A stretch of 64,000 nt of DNA. Origin: Ardenticatenia bacterium. GTDB taxonomy: Bacteria > Chloroflexota > Anaerolineae > Ardenticatenales > Ardenticatenaceae. The stretch is from NCBI GenBank assembly GCA_030949995.1, contig JAUZRY010000002.1, positions 20,178 to 84,177 on the forward strand, in the 5' to 3' direction. This document shows, in pieces, positions 47,621 to 55,539 of this stretch. Each line of letters begins with the position of its first letter. Positions within the stretch are counted from its first letter, which is position 1. Below the pieces are notes generated by a model, which did not search any database, was not told the origin of the DNA, and saw nothing but the letters and a program-made list of their open reading frames with translations. The position numbers were made by a program, and so were the translations under genes.

Positions 47621-48867
47621 GCTGTCTGCACCTCCCGGGACAACCCACGCCCGGCGGGCTGTCCCACCTGAATTTGCTGCATGGCCTGGAGCGTGGGCCG
47701 ACGGTAGAGCCACGCCACCACTAGGGCGAAGAGCACATTGACGGCCAAGTAGACCGCTGTAACGGTGATCCACCCTCCAACACCTCGCACGACAAGCTCT
47801 CCATTTCTGACCAGCGGGAAGAACGTCACCACCACGCCCGTAACAATCACATTCACCAGGGTAACGGGCACCAAGAACTTCCAACAAAACGCCTGCAACT
47901 GGTCTATGCGCAGGCGCGGAAACGTGCCCCGGAACCAGATGAAGACGAAGAGCACCAAATACGTCTTGATCAGGAACCAGAGCCAACTCGGCAGGGGGAC
48001 GATCCAAGGCCGCCAACCGCCCAAGAACACCGTTGTGACCAGGGCAGCCATGCCAAAGGCCGCAATGAACTCCGCCATCATGAAGAGGCCGAACTTCATG
48101 CCGCCGTATTCCGTGTGGTAACCAGCCACCAGTTCGGACTCCGCTTCGGGAATATCAAAGGGCGTGCGGTTCAACTCGGCCGCGGCGGCGACAACGAAGA
48201 TCACAAAGGCCACTGGCTGCAACAGGGCGAAGGGAACTCCTTGTACGGCCACGATGTCGGCAAGACGCATGGACCCGGCCATGAGCACCAGGGTCAACAG
48301 AATGAGCACCAGGGGCACCTCGTAGGAAAGCATCTGGGCCACAGCCCGCATGGCACCCAAGAGGGAGAACTTGTTGCGGCTGGCCCAGCCGGCCATGAGA
48401 ATGGCCACCTCCGTGGCCGAGCTCAGAGCAATCAAGTAGAGCACGCCCACGTCCAAGTCAGCCGCCACCATATCACGGCCAAAGGGAATGACCGCAAAAA
48501 TCATTAAGGCCGGCGCCACAACTAGAATAGGGGCCAAGTTGTAGACCACTTTGTGTGCGCCGGCCGGGGTGATGAGCTCTTTCGTGAACATCTTGATCGC
48601 ATCGGCAATAGGCTGGAGCAAACCGAAGGGGCCAACTCGGTTGGGCCCGATGCGGTCTTGCATACGGCCGACGAACTTGCGCTCCAACCACGTCAACAAC
48701 ATGAACGTGAGCGCCGCAAAGGTAGAGATGATGATGGCGCTCAAGAACATGCCAATCACCGTTACGGCCGGCCCAGGAAGGTATTGCGCCAAGAAGGCAC
48801 TGAAGGCTTCTCCAATGCGGATGAAAATCCGGTCGAGTGCTTCCATAATCGTTACACCCCCGTCCAC
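47617..48867 (-). CDS. nuoH: NADH-quinone oxidoreductase subunit H
   Basis: Eight-helix subunit of 416 residues that forms the quinone pocket and links the arms. Motifs: ERKFVGRMQDRIGPNRVGPFGLLQ (split into family blocks), FTKELITP, the glutamate-rich loop RTPFDIPEAESELVAGYHTEYGG and the conserved FIWFRGTFPRLRIDQL. Slightly long because of an N-terminal extension and a C-terminal tail. 50 nt follow nuoA. Confidence 0.97.
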   Translation of the reverse strand: MDGGVTIMEALDRIFIRIGEAFSAFLAQYLPGPAVTVIGMFLSAIIISTFAALTFMLLTWLERKFVGRMQDRIGPNRVGPFGLLQPIADAIKMFTKELITPAGAHKVVYNLAPILVVAPALMIFAVIPFGRDMVAADLDVGVLYLIALSSATEVAILMAGWASRNKFSLLGAMRAVAQMLSYEVPLVLILLTLVLMAGSMRLADIVAVQGVPFALLQPVAFVIFVVAAAAELNRTPFDIPEAESELVAGYHTEYGGMKFGLFMMAEFIAAFGMAALVTTVFLGGWRPWIVPLPSWLWFLIKTYLVLFVFIWFRGTFPRLRIDQLQAFCWKFLVPVTLVNVIVTGVVVTFFPLVRNGELVVRGVGGWITVTAVYLAVNVLFALVVAWLYRRPTLQAMQQIQVGQPAGRGLSREVQTA

Positions 48868-48917
48868 TTCACATCAACCCGTGAACTCGCTCCCTGGAAG
48901 CTGTCCACACCTGGCGT

Positions 48918-49271
48918 CTACACCCAGGAAAGCACCCCCTTGCGCCACGCGTACAGGAGACCGGCCAACAGAATCCCGGCGAAGATCAACATCTCGACCA
49001 ACGCGAAGAGGCCAAGCTGGTTGTAAGCCACGGCCCACGGGTAGAGAAAGACCACCTCGATGTCGAAGATCACAAAAATGAGGGCGTAGATGTAGTACTG
49101 CACCTTGAACTGCACCCACGTTTCGCCCACTGTCTTCAGACCACACTCGTAGATGTCCTGCTTGATGGGATTGGGCTTGCGGGGACTCAAGAGAGTGGCC
49201 GCCATGACCGTCATTAGCGGAAGGAGCAAACCGATGACCAGGAAGGCCCCAATCACCGCATACGGTTTCAT
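48918..49271 (-). CDS. nuoA: NADH-quinone oxidoreductase subunit A
   Basis: Three-helix membrane subunit of 117 residues with the conserved loop [19 protein letters not shown] and [16 protein letters not shown]. First gene of the cluster. It has a strong AAGGAGGA ribosome binding site and a leader of about 290 nt. Confidence 0.97.
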   Translation of the reverse strand: MKPYAVIGAFLVIGLLLPLMTVMAATLLSPRKPNPIKQDIYECGLKTVGETWVQFKVQYYIYALIFVIFDIEVVFLYPWAVAYNQLGLFALVEMLIFAGILLAGLLYAWRKGVLSWV

Positions 49272-49560
49272 CTGTGGTCCTCCTTAACCCTTCGCCTTCG
49301 CTCAGACGGAAATGCCGTGCACGGGGAAAGCCGTACACCTAGGTGAAAGGCACGGCTTCAGGTGGGGGCCGGGGAAGCTTTTCCCGGCAAGCACAGGCGC
49401 TTCTCCTTTGGTGGAGAACATCTGCCCGCCCTGGCTGCCTTCCCCACGCCCCGCATACACCTTGAGCCGAGCTCCGGGGCGGGGCGAGACGGGGTCCAAG
49501 CCTCCTCCTGAACGGGCACACTTGTCCTTGCCGTTAGGACATCACGGCCCGGCCACAGCG
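49272..49560 (-). ncRNA. Structured 5' leader of the nuo cluster, unknown class
   Basis: About 290 nt between the nuo promoter and nuoA hold five clean pairings on the minus strand: AACGG/CCGTT extended by CCT/AGG (49507-49538); CGCCCCGC/GCGGGGCG plus CCCC/GGGG (49442-49494); TTCTCC/GGAGAA (49401-49418); GCCGGG/CCCGGC (49368-49388); and GCCGTGC (49350-49356), which can pair either with ACGGC (49330-49334) or with GCACGGC (49314-49320). The last two choices exclude each other. No ORF is convincing here. I know of no described RNA class with this pattern. Confidence 0.5.
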
Positions 49561-49567
49561 ATTGTGG

Positions 49568-49596
49568 ATTGTATCACAAACGGGGGGAGTCCGCAA
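49568..49596 (-). promoter_or_regulatory. Promoter of the nuo cluster
   Basis: Minus strand TTGCGG (49591-49596), 17-nt spacer, TACAAT (49568-49573) preceded by TGA as an extended -10. It lies just past the recA stop. Confidence 0.75.
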
Positions 49597-49611
49597 ATTT
49601 CAGAAACGGGG

Positions 49612-50775
49612 CTAGTCCACGTCGAGTTCCTCCAACATGATCTCGTCCAAGTTCAAGTCATCCAACAGGCGTTCTTCCTGGGGCGGTGCTTTTGTGCGCT
49701 TTTTCGACCGCGATTTGCGCTTCTTCGGTGCATCGGCCGGCACATCGAGGCGGTCAGCAGCAGGCGCTGTCGCCTTTGGAGGCAAACCACAGACTTCCCG
49801 GACGCGCGCGTCCAGCTCTTCCAGGATCTCGGGGTTGTCGCGCAGGAACTGCTTGGCATTCTCCCGCCCTTGGCCGAGCCGAATCTCGCCGTAGCTGTAG
49901 TAGGCTCCCCGTTTTTCCACGAGCTCGAGGGCCGTGGCCACGTCGAGCACATCACCCTCCCGGCTGATGCCCTCATTGTAGAGGATGTCAAACTCGGCTT
50001 CACGGAAAGGAGGGGCCACCTTGTTCTTCTTCACCTTCACCTTTGTGCGGTTGCCAATGATTTCACCGCCGTGCTTGATGGCTTGGCTGCGGCGAATGTC
50101 GAGCCGCACCGAAGCGTAGAACTTGAGCGCATAGCCTCCGGTTGTCGTCTCCGGGTTGCCGAAGAGCACGCCAATCTTCATGCGAATTTGGTTGGTGAAG
50201 ATGACCGCCGTGTTGGATTTCTTGATGGCTCCGGCCAACTTGCGGAGCGCTTGGCTCATCAGGCGAGCTTGTAACCCCACGTGGGCATCGCCCATGTCGC
50301 CCTCGATCTCAGCCCGTGGTACCAAGGCGGCTACCGAGTCCACCACCACCACGTCCACAGCCCCACTGCGCACCAATGCTTCGGCAATTTCGAGGGCTTG
50401 TTCTCCTGTGTCCGGCTGAGAAATGTAAAGATTCTCCACATCAACGCCACATTTGGCCGCGTAGACCGGGTCCAAAGCGTGCTCCACGTCGATGAAGGCG
50501 GCTACGCCCCCCAAGCGCTGAGCCTCGGCGATGATGTGCTGACACAAGGTGGTCTTACCGCTGGCCTCCGGGCCGTAGATTTCCGTGATCCGTCCTCGGG
50601 GTACACCGCCTATGCCCAAGGCCAGATCAAGCGCGATGGAACCTGTGGGAATGGCCTCCACGGCCATGTTGGGGGCTTCACCTAATTTCATGATGGCCCC
50701 ATCCCCGTACCGCTTGCGCAATTGGGCCAGCGTGGCTTCCAAGGCTTTGTCCCGCTGCTCTCGGTCCGCGTTCAT
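49612..50775 (-). CDS. recA: Recombinase RecA
   Basis: Strand-exchange protein and SOS co-protease; 387 residues. Walker [11 protein letters not shown] near residue 69, [17 protein letters not shown], the L1 and L2 loop regions ([24 protein letters not shown] and [22 protein letters not shown]) and Walker [11 protein letters not shown] are all intact. The C-terminus is long, with a lysine and arginine-rich patch ([10 protein letters not shown]) followed by an acidic end, the usual self-regulating tail in extended form. Confidence 0.98.
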   Translation of the reverse strand: MNADREQRDKALEATLAQLRKRYGDGAIMKLGEAPNMAVEAIPTGSIALDLALGIGGVPRGRITEIYGPEASGKTTLCQHIIAEAQRLGGVAAFIDVEHALDPVYAAKCGVDVENLYISQPDTGEQALEIAEALVRSGAVDVVVVDSVAALVPRAEIEGDMGDAHVGLQARLMSQALRKLAGAIKKSNTAVIFTNQIRMKIGVLFGNPETTTGGYALKFYASVRLDIRRSQAIKHGGEIIGNRTKVKVKKNKVAPPFREAEFDILYNEGISREGDVLDVATALELVEKRGAYYSYGEIRLGQGRENAKQFLRDNPEILEELDARVREVCGLPPKATAPAADRLDVPADAPKKRKSRSKKRTKAPPQEERLLDDLNLDEIMLEELDVD

Positions 50776-50860
50776 GGCTCACTCCTTCACGTTGTTTGTG
50801 GCCACCTGCCGGCTGATCATTGCAAGGGCGATGACTCACCATCGGCCGTCCAACATCGAG

Positions 50861-50880
50861 GGTTTCACAATTGTTTAACC
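50861..50880. promoter_or_regulatory. 20-bp dyad downstream of the recA start site, LexA-like operator candidate
   Basis: GGTTTCACAATTGTTTAACC matches its reverse complement at 16 of 20 positions. It begins a few bases after the expected recA transcription start. The sequence does not fit GAAC-N4-GTTC or other LexA boxes I know. Confidence 0.5.
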
Positions 50881-50890
50881 AACTGCCCCA

Positions 50891-50920
50891 AGTATAGCAC
50901 ACGGGCACGACAGATCACAA
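50891..50920 (-). promoter_or_regulatory. Promoter of recA
   Basis: Minus strand TTGTGA (50915-50920), 18-nt spacer, TATACT (50891-50896). Confidence 0.6.
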
Positions 50921-50955
50921 ACGCCTTGCCCAGAAGAGGAGCACACGGGCGGAAT

Positions 50956-51594
50956 TTACTCCGCAGAGGCCTCATCCGCCAGCCCCTCCTCGGCGAGCAA
51001 CCGGGCTAGGTTCAGCGGGAGCCCCTCCAGCACCTCCACCTCGTCATCCCACGTCGTCAGATACCACCGCTGGCCCACTTCGGCCACCAACACACGCCGG
51101 TCCCGCGTCGTGTACCAAATCACCCGCTTCACCCCTGCTCCCAACAGGTCCTCCGTCTTCTCTCTCATGTAGAGCTCCGCGTCCCCCTCGAACGCGCGCA
51201 GGTCCGCCTTCGTGTCCACTTCGATCACCACCAGCGGCGGCGTGCTCACGTACTCGTTGTCCAGCCCCTCCGCCAACACCGCGTCCCGCTCGAAAATCGC
51301 CACGTCCAGGCTCCGCCAACTCCCAGGCCCCACACGAAATCCTACTTCATTAAATGCGACCTTGTACCGCTTACGATCTAAGTGGGCAAACAAAAAGGCC
51401 ACAATAACCTCCAAGATCCACCACTGGAGCTTTCCGCTGCCCATGACCTCCTCCAGGCTCCTCTCGCCCCGCATGACGGCATCGTAGGCCCGGTAGTAAA
51501 TGGGCTCCCCGCCGCGCATCTCGTACACGAGGGCGTCGGGCACCTGCTCCACCTCCCCTTTCACCTTGAGCTCCTCCGACGACATGCGCCTCAT
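50956..51594 (-). CDS. Uma2-family (DUF820) restriction-endonuclease-fold protein, copy 1
   Basis: A 212-residue protein of the Uma2 family (PD-(D/E)XK nuclease fold). Core motif: RSLDVAIFERD, then TPPLVVIEVDTKAD with the Asp and ExK-like residues, and YMREKTEDLLGAGVKRVIWYTTRDRRVLV. The biological role of Uma2 proteins is unclear; they often occur in multiple copies. I choose the ATG preceded by GGGAGG (6 nt), which is conserved in the second copy; an upstream GTG overlaps the stop of copy 2. It follows copy 2 in the same transcript. Confidence 0.85.
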   Translation of the reverse strand: MRRMSSEELKVKGEVEQVPDALVYEMRGGEPIYYRAYDAVMRGERSLEEVMGSGKLQWWILEVIVAFLFAHLDRKRYKVAFNEVGFRVGPGSWRSLDVAIFERDAVLAEGLDNEYVSTPPLVVIEVDTKADLRAFEGDAELYMREKTEDLLGAGVKRVIWYTTRDRRVLVAEVGQRWYLTTWDDEVEVLEGLPLNLARLLAEEGLADEASAE

Positions 51595-51611
51595 GGCGAT
51601 CCTCCCGGCGT

Positions 51612-52241
51612 TCACCGTCTTCCTTTGCCTTCTTCCTCGGCGAGCAACTGGGCCAGGTTGAGCGGGAGCCCCTCCAGCACCTCCACCTCGTCATCCCACG
51701 TCGTCAGGTACCACCGCTGGCCCACTTCGGCCACCAACACACGCCGGTCCCGCGTCGTGTACCAAATCACCCGCTTCACCCCTGCTCCCAACAGGTCCTC
51801 CGTCTTCTCTCTCATGTAGAGCTCCGCGTCCCCCTCGAACGCGCGCAGGTCCGCCTTCGTGTCCACTTCAATCACCACCAGCGGCGGCGTGCTCACGTAC
51901 TCGTTGTCCAGCCCCTCCGCCAACACCGCGTCCCGCTCGAAAATCGCCACGTCCAGGCTCCGCCAACTCCCAGGCCCCACACGAAATCCTACTTCATTTG
52001 TGGCCACCGTGTACTTTGTCATCTCCACGTGCTGGAAGAGAAAGCGCAGCACTGTCTGAATGATCCACCACTGGAGCTTTCCGCTGCCCATGACTTCCTC
52101 CAGACTCCTCTCGCCCCGCATGACGGCATCGTAGGCCCGGTAGTAAATGGGCTCCCCGCCGCGCATCTCGTACACGAGGGCGTCGGGCACCTGCTCCACC
52201 TCCCCTTTCACCTTGAGCTCCTCCGACGACATGCGCCTCAT
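51612..52241 (-). CDS. Uma2-family (DUF820) restriction-endonuclease-fold protein, copy 2
   Basis: 209 residues, nearly identical to copy 1 except for a patch of about 21 residues (IQTVLRFLFQHVEMTKYTVAT here against LEVIVAFLFAHLDRKRYKVAF) and a shorter C-terminus. At DNA level the two genes match almost base for base outside 51998-52061 (this copy) and 51352-51413 (copy 1). Same catalytic motifs as copy 1. The start follows GGGAGG. First gene of the pair, behind its own promoter. Confidence 0.85.
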   Translation of the reverse strand: MRRMSSEELKVKGEVEQVPDALVYEMRGGEPIYYRAYDAVMRGERSLEEVMGSGKLQWWIIQTVLRFLFQHVEMTKYTVATNEVGFRVGPGSWRSLDVAIFERDAVLAEGLDNEYVSTPPLVVIEVDTKADLRAFEGDAELYMREKTEDLLGAGVKRVIWYTTRDRRVLVAEVGQRWYLTTWDDEVEVLEGLPLNLAQLLAEEEGKGRR

Positions 52242-52287
52242 GGCGATCCTCCCACCTGTTTCCACTCCTCGTGTATAGCCTGCGGGA

Positions 52288-52316
52288 ATTGTAGTCGAGG
52301 GGAAAGGAGAAAGCAA
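52288..52316 (-). promoter_or_regulatory. Promoter of the tandem Uma2 genes
   Basis: Minus strand TTGCTT (52311-52316), 17-nt spacer, TACAAT (52288-52293), about 50 nt before copy 2. Confidence 0.65.
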
Positions 52317-52346
52317 CGGGAGTACTCGGCTCGTGTCCGCCTCCCA

Positions 52347-53390
52347 TCAGTGTGGGCAAGGCACAACCAGCACGCGTCCTGGAGCGCCCTCGTCTCCCTC
52401 GACGTGAACCTCGGCGGACAGGAGGCGGGTGACCAAGCGGGCATTGGTGACCAAGTGAGTCGTGATGCACTCAGTACTGAACGTCGAAGGAGCCTCAGCC
52501 AGGGCCAAGGGCAGGAGGAGTTGGTCAGCCAGATAGCGGTCCACGGCAGCCCGGCTCTCCACGTAGGAGTTGAGGAGCTCCACGGCTTCCTGAGCCACCA
52601 CTTCTGCGCGCTTGCCCCGTTCGCCGAGGGCGGTGTAACATCCGCGTCCGTGGGCCTTGTGGGCTTCGACCAGGGTGAGTGTTCCTGGGGAGGGCGCCTC
52701 CAAGCGCCGGACGATCACCCTGGCATCCCAGTCGTAGGAGCGCAGGGCGTTCAGAGCGGTGAGCTTCTGGCGGCGGGCCACATGGTCTGGCAGGTGAGCG
52801 ATGTAGACAGCACCCTCAACGCGGCACAGGATGCCACCATCAGGAGTGTTGAGCGAGCGCAACGGACGTGTCGTCGGCCGGATGGCAACGTGCACTTCAC
52901 CGCCGCCTTGGGGATAAAAGCCTGCCCGCTTGAGCCTCAGGCGCATGGAGAGGCCCAGCTCTTCCATGTAGGGAGCCCACTGGCGCTCCACGTAGGCCCA
53001 CGTGGGGCTCCACGGCACGTGAGTGCCCCCGCGGATGACCACGTGGGACGGCCCGTCAGCAAAGGCCAGGGGGAGCACCACTGTCTGGAGCACCAACGTG
53101 ACGGCGCCGGCCGTGCGGATGTCCCACCGGTAGCGCCCAGGGCGCACGTTCCCGGGGCAGAACGTGAGTTCCTGGCTGCCGACGGCATCGCCATCCACGC
53201 GGGCATGACTGATGTCGGCTGCCGCGCGCACAGCGGCCACGTGTTGGGGACGCAACCCGGGGCGAGGGCGCTTGGCGCGAATGTTGACCACCCGCACCGG
53301 CGTGCCGGTGAGCAGCGCACAGGTGAGACTCGTGCGCACCACTTGACCGCCTCCCTCACCCAAGGCCCCATCCACTGTGACCCAAGGCAT
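52347..53390 (-). CDS. rtcA: RNA 3'-terminal phosphate cyclase
   Basis: ATP-dependent enzyme that converts an RNA 3'-phosphate to a 2',3'-cyclic phosphate through a covalent adenylate; 347 residues. It begins VTVDGALGEGGGQVVRTSL, the conserved RtcA opening, with LRPQHVAAVRAAA, and YPQGGGEV in the middle. The likely adenylated histidine lies in ECITTHLVTNA near the C-terminus. The partner ligase RtcB is not in the window. It begins 20 nt after the DPM1-like gene. Confidence 0.95.
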   Translation of the reverse strand: MPWVTVDGALGEGGGQVVRTSLTCALLTGTPVRVVNIRAKRPRPGLRPQHVAAVRAAADISHARVDGDAVGSQELTFCPGNVRPGRYRWDIRTAGAVTLVLQTVVLPLAFADGPSHVVIRGGTHVPWSPTWAYVERQWAPYMEELGLSMRLRLKRAGFYPQGGGEVHVAIRPTTRPLRSLNTPDGGILCRVEGAVYIAHLPDHVARRQKLTALNALRSYDWDARVIVRRLEAPSPGTLTLVEAHKAHGRGCYTALGERGKRAEVVAQEAVELLNSYVESRAAVDRYLADQLLLPLALAEAPSTFSTECITTHLVTNARLVTRLLSAEVHVEGDEGAPGRVLVVPCPH

Positions 53391-53410
53391 ACGCCCTCTT
53401 CCCCCACACG

Positions 53411-54124
53411 CTATCGCCAGACAGGATCGCCGCAGAACCGCAAGCGCCAGACCATCCACATGGCCCTGTAGATTTCCTGTCTGGAAATTTTGGACGCTCC
53501 ACGCCGTCGGTCGGCAAAGATAATGGGGACTTCACCAATGCGCCACCCTTGGCGCTCACACCGGTAGACTACCTCCACCAAGAACGAGTAGCCGTTGGAG
53601 CGGATGGTGTGGGGTTCAATGGCCTCCACCACTTCGCGCCGGTAACAGCGGAAGCCTGCGGTACAATCATGCGTGTGCAAGTTCAACATGAAACGGACAA
53701 AGGTGTTTGCCCCCCAGCTCAGGAGCACGCGGTACCAGGGCCAGTGACGGGTTCCCCCTCCTGGCACATATCGGGAGCCGATGACCACATCGTATTCCTC
53801 GCTGGCCTCCAGGAGGGGCGGAATGTAGCGGGGATGGTGGGAAAAGTCAGCGTCCATGGTGATAATGCGTTCGGCGCCGTTGGCTAAGGCCAGCCGAAAG
53901 CCATCCACGTAGGCTGTACCCAAGCCTAATTTTTCCGGGCGATGAAGCACGCGAACCCAATCACGGCAACGTGCCAGCTCTTCGGCCACAGTGCCGGTCC
54001 CATCCGGGCTGTTGTCGTCCACGATGAGCACGTTCAAAGAACTGGACACTCGTTCCAGTTCGGCGATGAGGCCGGGAATGTTCTCGCGTTCGTTGTAGGT
54101 GGGAATGATGATCGTGGCTCGCAT
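53411..54124 (-). CDS. DPM1-like polyprenol monophosphomannose synthase (GT2)
   Basis: Transfers mannose (or a related hexose) from a nucleotide sugar to polyprenyl phosphate. 237 residues with ATIIIPTYNERENIPGLI, VLIVDDNSPDGTG, ITMDADFSHHPRYIP (the DAD metal motif), GSRYVPGGG and the C-terminal RRRGASKIS. It has no C-terminal membrane helices, like the soluble DPM1 type. The ATG follows AGGAG at 8 nt; a longer frame is a shadow. Confidence 0.94.
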   Translation of the reverse strand: MRATIIIPTYNERENIPGLIAELERVSSSLNVLIVDDNSPDGTGTVAEELARCRDWVRVLHRPEKLGLGTAYVDGFRLALANGAERIITMDADFSHHPRYIPPLLEASEEYDVVIGSRYVPGGGTRHWPWYRVLLSWGANTFVRFMLNLHTHDCTAGFRCYRREVVEAIEPHTIRSNGYSFLVEVVYRCERQGWRIGEVPIIFADRRRGASKISRQEIYRAMWMVWRLRFCGDPVWR

Positions 54125-54272
54125 CTCCGTGCGCTCCTGTGACGAATAGCCCAATTGTAAGCCAAAACGGCAAAGCTCCAACTTGCTCCGGTTGGTAGAG
54201 GTGAACGGGCCATCCAGGTGCACACGGAAAAACGAGGGGGCCACGATGCTCCCCGTGTATCATGCCCGCCCG

Positions 54273-55133
54273 TCATGCAGGTGAGGAGGGTGGAATATCG
54301 GGTTCGGGCATCACCGCCAGACCAATGACGCCGGGCCCGCCGTGGGCGCCCACGACTGGCCCCACAACGGTCTTCAAGAGATATTGGATGTTGAACCGGT
54401 GCTCCAGCAAGGCTCCCAGCTCATGGAACTCCTCCTCCGCGTCCCCGTGGGCCAATCCCACCCAGACAGGCCGATCCCCATACCGATCGGTCACCGCCTC
54501 GATCATGCGCTCGAGCGCTCGCTGGCGCCGGCGCACGCGGTCGAAGGGCTCCACCACGCCTTGGATGCGCAAGATGGGTTTGATGCGCAACATGGTGCCC
54601 ACAAAGGCACTAGCACGGCCAATCCGGCCTCCCCGCTGCAGGTACTCCAGCGTGTCGAGGGTGAAGAGGAGCAACAGCTCCTGACGAAGAGCACGCACCA
54701 CCTCGGCCGCCTCCGCGCGCGTGGCTCCTGCTCGGGTGGCACGGGCGGCCGCCACCACCAGCAGGGCCTGGCCGGCTGAAGCAGACTGTGAGTCCACGAC
54801 CGTGATGGGGGCACCCGAGAGCATGGCTTGAGCCTGAACGGCTGAGTTATAGGTGCCGCTCAATTCTCTGGAGATCGTGACGCAAAGCACTTCCTCTCCC
54901 CGGTCCAAAATCGGACGAAACACGTCCACGAAATCTTGAGGAGAAGGCTGAGACGTGCTGGGAAAGACCGGACTCGTGCGCAGCAGGTTGTAGAACTGTT
55001 CGGGAGTGATGTCCACACCTTCGCGGTAGCTTTGGTCCCCAAAGATGACGGTTAAGGGCACCACAGTGATGTCCAGCTCCCGGACTACCGGGGCCGGCAA
55101 GTTAGCAGCGCTATCTGTTACAATCGTTACCAT
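54273..55133 (-). CDS. DegV-family fatty-acid-binding protein
   Basis: A 286-residue DegV protein. N-terminal VTIVTDSAANLPAPVVRELDITVVPLTV, then TSQPSPQDFVDVF (the TSxPs lipid-head motif), TISRELSGTYNSA and RGGRIGRAS are all conserved. DegV (FakB) proteins hold a fatty acid for phosphorylation by FakA in Gram-positives; fakA is not in the window. The ATG follows AGGAGG by 5 nt; a TTG just upstream is less likely. Confidence 0.94.
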   Translation of the reverse strand: MVTIVTDSAANLPAPVVRELDITVVPLTVIFGDQSYREGVDITPEQFYNLLRTSPVFPSTSQPSPQDFVDVFRPILDRGEEVLCVTISRELSGTYNSAVQAQAMLSGAPITVVDSQSASAGQALLVVAAARATRAGATRAEAAEVVRALRQELLLLFTLDTLEYLQRGGRIGRASAFVGTMLRIKPILRIQGVVEPFDRVRRRQRALERMIEAVTDRYGDRPVWVGLAHGDAEEEFHELGALLEHRFNIQYLLKTVVGPVVGAHGGPGVIGLAVMPEPDIPPSSPA

Positions 55134-55539
55134 CAAAACCTCCTCTCTCGCCGCATTCCTTTTCAGGATGTCCCTCCCCTGGAGGTGGCATCCTTATAGT
55201 TGATTTCTTGCTTCGCCCATCACGGGGTGCCGACCTTCCCCGCTCTGGTGCTGGGCTGGAAGGAAGCTAACAGGTTAAAACCCGCTGTAACCCGAAAAGC
55301 AACGGCGATATCGCTTCCTGCGCCAGGTCGTCTCACACAAAATACTCGGGCGCCACGTGAGGACCGCGGGCACTGTGACGGAAAAAGTGCGCTGTTGGGA
55401 GCCGCGCGACCGGACAGACGAGCAGACCCAGACGCTTGCTGAAAAGGGAGTCCACGGTCATAATGTGCTTGTGCTCTGTACAATGCTGTGCTTGCTTCGA
55501 GACAACTCACGTATATCTTATTTTTGGAGGATGATGAAC
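55134..55539. other. Divergent intergenic region between degV and sat with structured repeat
   Basis: About 400 bp with no convincing gene. An inverted repeat AGGAAGC (55261-55267) and GCTTCCT (55313-55319) encloses a smaller hairpin GGTTA/TAACC (55273-55292) and the palindrome GCGATATCGC (55305-55314), so the 59-nt element could fold as a small branched RNA or act as DNA sites. It lies upstream of the sat promoter candidate. Confidence 0.45.
55436..55464 (+). promoter_or_regulatory. Candidate promoter of the sat locus
   Basis: TTGCTG (55436-55441), 17-nt spacer, CATAAT (55459-55464), about 75 nt before the sat start. A TACAAT at about 55479 is a less supported alternative. Confidence 0.5.

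Noticed and set aside
49339..49521. Short minus-strand frames in the nuo leader as a leader peptide gene.
   Set aside because: Frames are proline and arginine-rich without ribosome binding sites and cross the hairpins; a structured RNA is the better reading.
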